DNA from: Dinoroseobacter sp039192165
GTDB taxonomy: Bacteria > Pseudomonadota > Alphaproteobacteria > Rhodobacterales > Rhodobacteraceae
DNA: 64,000 nucleotides
Assembly (NCBI GenBank): GCA_039192165.1
Contig: JBCCXD010000011.1
Coordinates: forward strand, 1-64,000
Reading direction: 5' to 3'
In this document: positions 60,760 through 64,000 of the stretch, piece by piece
Position numbering within the stretch: the first letter of the stretch is position 1
How the letters are laid out: the number at the start of each line of letters is the position of its first letter
The notes under the pieces: generated by a model
The model's database searches: none
The model's input: the letters and a program-made list of their open reading frames with translations, nothing else
Told to the model about the DNA's origin: nothing
Translations under genes and position numbers: made by a program

Positions 60760-62211
60760 CTACTGGCTGTCGCGGATTGCCAGGTAGGCGTGACGGAAGC
60801 GCTGGTGCGCATCCTGAAACGCGTTTTGCAGATCTGCGACGGGTTCGATTTCGGCCGATGTCTCTGCCGGTTGTATAGCGAGTTCTGGCGGGATGCCGGT
60901 GGCAGCAATCATGCCCAGACGCGCTGCGCCGAGCGCCGCGCCGAATTCGCCAGAAACTGGCTTCTGTAGCGGAACACCGAACAAGGTTGCGATCGCCTGC
61001 ACCCAATAGTCTGACGCGCTGCCGCCACCAATTGCGAAAAGCCTTTCGAATTCTGCACCAGTCGCTTCTAGAGCGTCAAAGCTGTCACGCAGCGCGAAAG
61101 CAACGCCCTCGACGACTGCGCGCGTCAAGTCTTCGCGCGCAGTGCTCGCCGACAGCCCGGTGAAACTGCCGCGAATTCCAGCGTCGTTATGGGGCGTGCG
61201 TTCGCCGGAAAGATAGGGAAGAAATCGAACTTTCCCAGGCTCTTGCAGGAGGTCGCCAAGCGCGCGCGTCATGTCCGAGGGCGCTTGGCTCGTAATTCCG
61301 GCAAGCCAGTTCAGACTGTCGGTCGCCGACAACATAACGCCCATCTGGTACCAACGGTCGGGTACGGCATGACAAAAAGTGTGTACGGCGGTTTCGGGGG
61401 CTGGTGTGTACCCGTCTCGAGCGGTCAGCAAGACGCCCGATGTCCCGAGCGACACAAATCCTTGACCTTCCTGCAAAGCGCCAATCCCGCAAGCCGCGGC
61501 GGCGTTGTCACCTGCGCCACCTGCCACGACGACAGGTCCCTTTAGTCCCCAGGCGCGCAGGAGACTGCCGCGCAGCTCGCCCGCAACCTCGCAGCCTTCA
61601 ACGAGCCCGGGCATCTGATCGTGTTTCATGTTGCCGGCCTGCAGAAGCTCGCCGGACCAATCTCGCGCACCGACATCCAACCAGGATGTGCCCGAGCTGT
61701 CGGACATATCGGATACAAAAATGCCGGTCAGATAGTAATTTAGATACGCTGCGGGCAGAAGAACTCTAGCGACAGCGCTGTGGATTTCCGGCTCGTGGGC
61801 GCGCACCCATTCCAGCTTGGGTGCCGTGAACCCGGGAAAAACGATGTTACCCGAGAGCCGACGCACATCTGCTTTGGCGTCCAGTCGCGCGGCCTCTTCA
61901 TGGGCTCGGGTGTCATTCCATAAGATACAAGGCCTTAAGACATCGCCCTGCGCGTCCAGGAGCGTGGCACCATGCATGTGACCTGCAACACCTATGCCGC
62001 TTAGCTCTGCAAATTCAGGAAAGCGTCCGGACATCTCGGCGATGGCACCTTCCAAAGCACTGATCCAGTCCGCTGGGTTTTGTTCTGACCAACCCGGCTC
62101 AGGATGGGACAGGCCATAATGTCTTTCGGTTGCACCAATGGGACGACCCTCCTCGCTGACCAACAAAGCCCGCAACCCGGATGTTCCAAGGTCAATCCCA
62201 AGATATGACAT
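60760..62211 (-). CDS. xylB: Xylulokinase
   Basis: 483 residues of the FGGY family: YLGIDLGTSGLRALLVSEEG, VAGHMHGATLLD (with the catalytic-site GHMHG), CILWNDTRA, VVAGGAGDNAAAACGIG, SLGTSGVLL, YLSGERTPHND and GGGSASDYWVQAIATLFG. GHMHG and the length favour xylulokinase over glycerol kinase or other FGGY kinases. No xylA or transporter genes adjoin it in the window. Confidence 0.92.
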   Translation of the reverse strand: MSYLGIDLGTSGLRALLVSEEGRPIGATERHYGLSHPEPGWSEQNPADWISALEGAIAEMSGRFPEFAELSGIGVAGHMHGATLLDAQGDVLRPCILWNDTRAHEEAARLDAKADVRRLSGNIVFPGFTAPKLEWVRAHEPEIHSAVARVLLPAAYLNYYLTGIFVSDMSDSSGTSWLDVGARDWSGELLQAGNMKHDQMPGLVEGCEVAGELRGSLLRAWGLKGPVVVAGGAGDNAAAACGIGALQEGQGFVSLGTSGVLLTARDGYTPAPETAVHTFCHAVPDRWYQMGVMLSATDSLNWLAGITSQAPSDMTRALGDLLQEPGKVRFLPYLSGERTPHNDAGIRGSFTGLSASTAREDLTRAVVEGVAFALRDSFDALEATGAEFERLFAIGGGSASDYWVQAIATLFGVPLQKPVSGEFGAALGAARLGMIAATGIPPELAIQPAETSAEIEPVADLQNAFQDAHQRFRHAYLAIRDSQ

Positions 62212-62669
62212 TCAAAAGTCCCCTCCCAATACGACTGCTGTGCGCAGAAGACGCTGTGCTCTCGACCTATCGTATTTGCCATGGTCTCGGAAACCGTCAT
62301 GATGAGGCAATGCTCCACGCCCCCCTACGAAAGGTCATGAGCAGACCTCTTGCAGGCACCCCAAGTGGGGCCGGATAAATCGTGTTGCCGCGCACCCGAG
62401 TTTGCGTCGGCGCGTGTTTGCCCTTTGTGTTCGGTTTCCCGTTCCGGAACGATTTTTCGCCTGGCGAGTGGACGCCCAGCACCGAAGCCTCCGGCCTCCG
62501 CAACTGCGCCTGGCGTTCTTGTGTTCTGAAGAGCAGACGTTGTGAGTTCTACAGTCCGCCCCGACAGACAGCCCAGAACGCAGTCCCGCGCGTTGTGAAA
62601 ATTAGAGGGGAGCGCTGGCTTGGCCAAAACACTCAATTCAAAATCCAAAATCCAAGCCTGTGTAACCGG
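62212..62669. other. Gene-free gap between xylB and tRNA-Arg
   Basis: About 460 bases. I see no frame with a ribosome-binding site or recognisable product on either strand. A short CCCC-AAGT-GGGG dyad lies near 62361-62372. The GC pattern is similar to the flanks. It includes the xylB leader and the downstream flank of the tRNA, a typical insertion site, but no integrase or duplicated tRNA end was noticed. Confidence 0.5.
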
Positions 62670-62746
<77 letters not shown>

Positions 62747-62755
62747 CTGAGCTGC

Positions 62756-62784
62756 CGTATACGCAGTTTGCCAAAGGCTCGCAA
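62756..62784 (-). promoter_or_regulatory. Promoter of tRNA-Arg
   Basis: Minus-strand TTGCGA (62779-62784), 17-base spacer, TATACG (62756-62761). The predicted start is only a few bases before the mature 5' end of the tRNA. Confidence 0.5.
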
Positions 62785-62861
62785 CTGACTTTGTCCAATG
62801 GGCGGCCTTGTGCGATACCGCGTCTGTGTTAGCCTTTATCACCCAAGTCCTAGGCAGATCA

Positions 62862-63911
62862 GTGCGGTTTATTCTTCTTCTTTTTTCACTTTGCCTGATT
62901 GCCGGCGCATCGGCAGCGCAAACTGACACATCCTTTAACCTCGAAGAGCTCGCAGCAACACTCAGGCCCGACGAACCGACCCCGGTCCGGGCCGGAATTT
63001 ACGTGACACAGATCACCGATGTGAACCAGAAAGAGGAAAACTACACGATCGTTGTGGACACAAGATACGAATGGAACGAGCCAAAGCTTGCCTTCGATCC
63101 CAGCGACGTTGGCTCAGCTTTGCGGTCAATGAGTACGAGCGATTTCCTCGAGTATGCGAGGTCGAATTCAATCCCTTCACCGGTGGGCACATTTCAGAAC
63201 CTCCAAAAACGCAGCTTTGAGAAACTAAGCACGGTGTTCTGGTCAAGCGAGGGCAAAGCGATCCGAGTGGCGGAAACCGTTACGACATTGCAGGCGCCCG
63301 ATTTCGACTTTCGCCAGTATCCGTTTGATAAACAAAAATTCTATGTCCGCCTTCTGATGGCAAATCCGACCAGTTTTTATGTTTTTGAGGACCTGCCGGA
63401 ATTCAGTGGGATGGGCGCGGCACTTGGCGAAGAAGAATGGATCGTCCGCGATGTGTGGACAGAGATTGATACCAGCCGTGGCGTCACAGGTCTGGAAAGC
63501 TCTCGCCTGTCTCTTGTTTTCACCGCAGATCGGCACCTGATTTATTACTGGATACGTATTTTCGTTCCATTGCTGCTGCTGATCACAGTATCCTGGGCCA
63601 ACCTGTTTTTGGAAGAGTACCGCCGACGGATCGACATTGCTGGCGCAAATCTTCTGGCGTTTATCGCCTTCAACTTCGCCGTTTCAGGGGATCTTCCGCG
63701 CCTGGGATACGTAACCTTTCTGGATGCGCTTATGCTGGCCATGTTCGCGTCTGCCGCGGTGACAGTGGCCTATAACGTCATGCTAAGACGTATGGCGGTC
63801 GACAACCATGAAGAGCGCGCGAAGCGGATCGATTGGCACGTGACCTACTGGGGGTTCCCGGCGGTACACATCCTGATCATTGTGAGCCTCTGGCGCGTCT
63901 TTTTCGGTTGA
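62862..63911 (+). CDS. Prokaryotic pentameric ligand-gated ion channel homologue
   Basis: About 349 residues from GTG 62862 (MRFILLLFSLCLIAGASAAQ, a signal peptide, with AGG upstream); a TTG at 62808 gives a longer frame. The extracellular beta-sandwich includes IYVTQITDVNQKEENYTIVVDTRYEWNEP and the hallmark FDFRQYPFDKQKF, without the animal Cys-loop cysteines. Four helices follow: M1 YYWIRIFVPLLLLITVSWANLFL, M2/M3 between about 235 and 300, and M4 at the end (WGFPAVHILIIVSLWRVFFG). It resembles GLIC/ELIC. Ligand and ion are unknown. Confidence 0.85.
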   Translation: MRFILLLFSLCLIAGASAAQTDTSFNLEELAATLRPDEPTPVRAGIYVTQITDVNQKEENYTIVVDTRYEWNEPKLAFDPSDVGSALRSMSTSDFLEYARSNSIPSPVGTFQNLQKRSFEKLSTVFWSSEGKAIRVAETVTTLQAPDFDFRQYPFDKQKFYVRLLMANPTSFYVFEDLPEFSGMGAALGEEEWIVRDVWTEIDTSRGVTGLESSRLSLVFTADRHLIYYWIRIFVPLLLLITVSWANLFLEEYRRRIDIAGANLLAFIAFNFAVSGDLPRLGYVTFLDALMLAMFASAAVTVAYNVMLRRMAVDNHEERAKRIDWHVTYWGFPAVHILIIVSLWRVFFG

Positions 63912-63915
63912 TGCA

Positions 63916-64000
63916 CTAGGCGAAGAGCTCGTGACAGAGCTCCAGAGCCTCAACCAGCACATCAACCTCTGCCTCCGTGTTGTAGAGACCGAAAGACGCA
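63916..64000 (-). CDS. sufS: SufS-type cysteine desulfurase, C-terminal 27 residues (cut by window edge)
   Basis: The minus-strand frame ending at TAG 63916-63918 reads ASFGLYNTEAEVDVLVEALELCHELFA. The class V aminotransferase end (R)ASFGLYNT-x-EVD-x-LVEAL is typical of SufS/CsdA desulfurases, which provide sulphur for Fe-S cluster assembly. Only the tail is visible, so the subtype is inferred. Confidence 0.75.
   Translation of the reverse strand, partial: ASFGLYNTEAEVDVLVEALELCHELFA

Noticed and set aside
62325..62648. 107-codon minus-strand frame in the gap between tRNA-Arg and xylB
   Set aside because: No ribosome-binding site and no recognisable motif. I could not support it as a gene or as a pseudogene remnant.
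63916..64000. Plus-strand continuation of the ion-channel gene past 63911
   Set aside because: The channel ends at TGA 63909-63911. The remaining bases read as a cysteine desulfurase C-terminus on the minus strand.

Overview
This 64 kb window is ordinary, gene-dense, GC-rich chromosome from an alphaproteobacterium of the order Rhodobacterales, most likely a marine roseobacter-type member of the Rhodobacteraceae. The evidence is the dusB-ntrBC-ntrYX / trkAH-hfq-hflX neighbourhood, a fused ispDF gene, an NtrC lacking the sigma-54 contact loop, a metal-ligand-poor HemB, Rhodobacteraceae-type DUF6456/DUF6477/DUF1127 genes, an IalB protein and an acetyl-type MetA. I see no prophage, insertion sequence, CRISPR array or rRNA operon. 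About 60 protein genes, one tRNA-Arg(CCG) and two candidate small RNAs are supported. The window is cut inside mfd at the left edge and inside a sufS-like cysteine desulfurase at the right edge.

Layout. 0-6.7 kb: mfd (partial), a membrane protein, hemB, a SYLF lipoprotein, a penicillin-acylase-family hydrolase, then hflX and hfq on the minus strand. 6.7-18 kb: the nitrogen/redox regulatory and potassium block trkH-trkA and ntrX-ntrY-ntrC-ntrB-dusB, all on the minus strand, interrupted by two tandem paralogous small lipoprotein genes on the plus strand. 18-24 kb: ispDF-pgpA-pncC, ratA, hpt, lipA and a divergent DUF6456/DUF6477 pair. 24-36 kb: an MttB-family methyltransferase, guaA, two DMT exporters, a FadL-type porin, a P-loop ATPase, metAA, a lipoprotein hydrolase, PPK2 and a TetR regulator. 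36-37.5 kb: a visibly AT-richer glycosyltransferase with a 20 bp tandem duplication, probably acquired. 37.5-52 kb: rplM-rpsI, a MocR/DUF1127 divergent pair, thioesterase, an enoyl-CoA hydratase homologue, lytic transglycosylase, ssb, aroKB, xerD, a divergent metallophosphoesterase, a CNNM/CBS protein and a HerA-like ATPase. 51.65-52.05 kb: a gene-free gap holding two sRNA-like transcription units. 52-62 kb: ialB; a KAS-ACP-LpxD acyl cluster; an L,D-transpeptidase divergent from a MepK-like endopeptidase; a sulfatase with an exported HAD phosphatase; and xylulokinase. 62.6-64 kb: tRNA-Arg, a pentameric ligand-gated ion channel homologue and the 3' end of sufS.

Themes. Genes are packed tightly: many neighbours share ATGA/TGATG start-stop overlaps, and four convergent pairs overlap by exactly four bases at their stop codons. 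Cell-envelope work is prominent: a 3-3 crosslinking transpeptidase next to an endopeptidase of the family that opens such links, a lytic transglycosylase, and a dedicated ACP/KAS/LpxD set. Global regulation (Hfq, NtrBC/NtrYX, two candidate sRNAs) is also represented. The least explained items are the twin sRNA candidates, the metallophosphoesterase with a rewritten active site, the ACP/KAS/LpxD locus and the paired small lipoproteins. Start codons were often moved inward from the longest open frame, using ribosome-binding sites, signal peptides and family N-termini. No database search was possible, so family names rest on recognised motifs.
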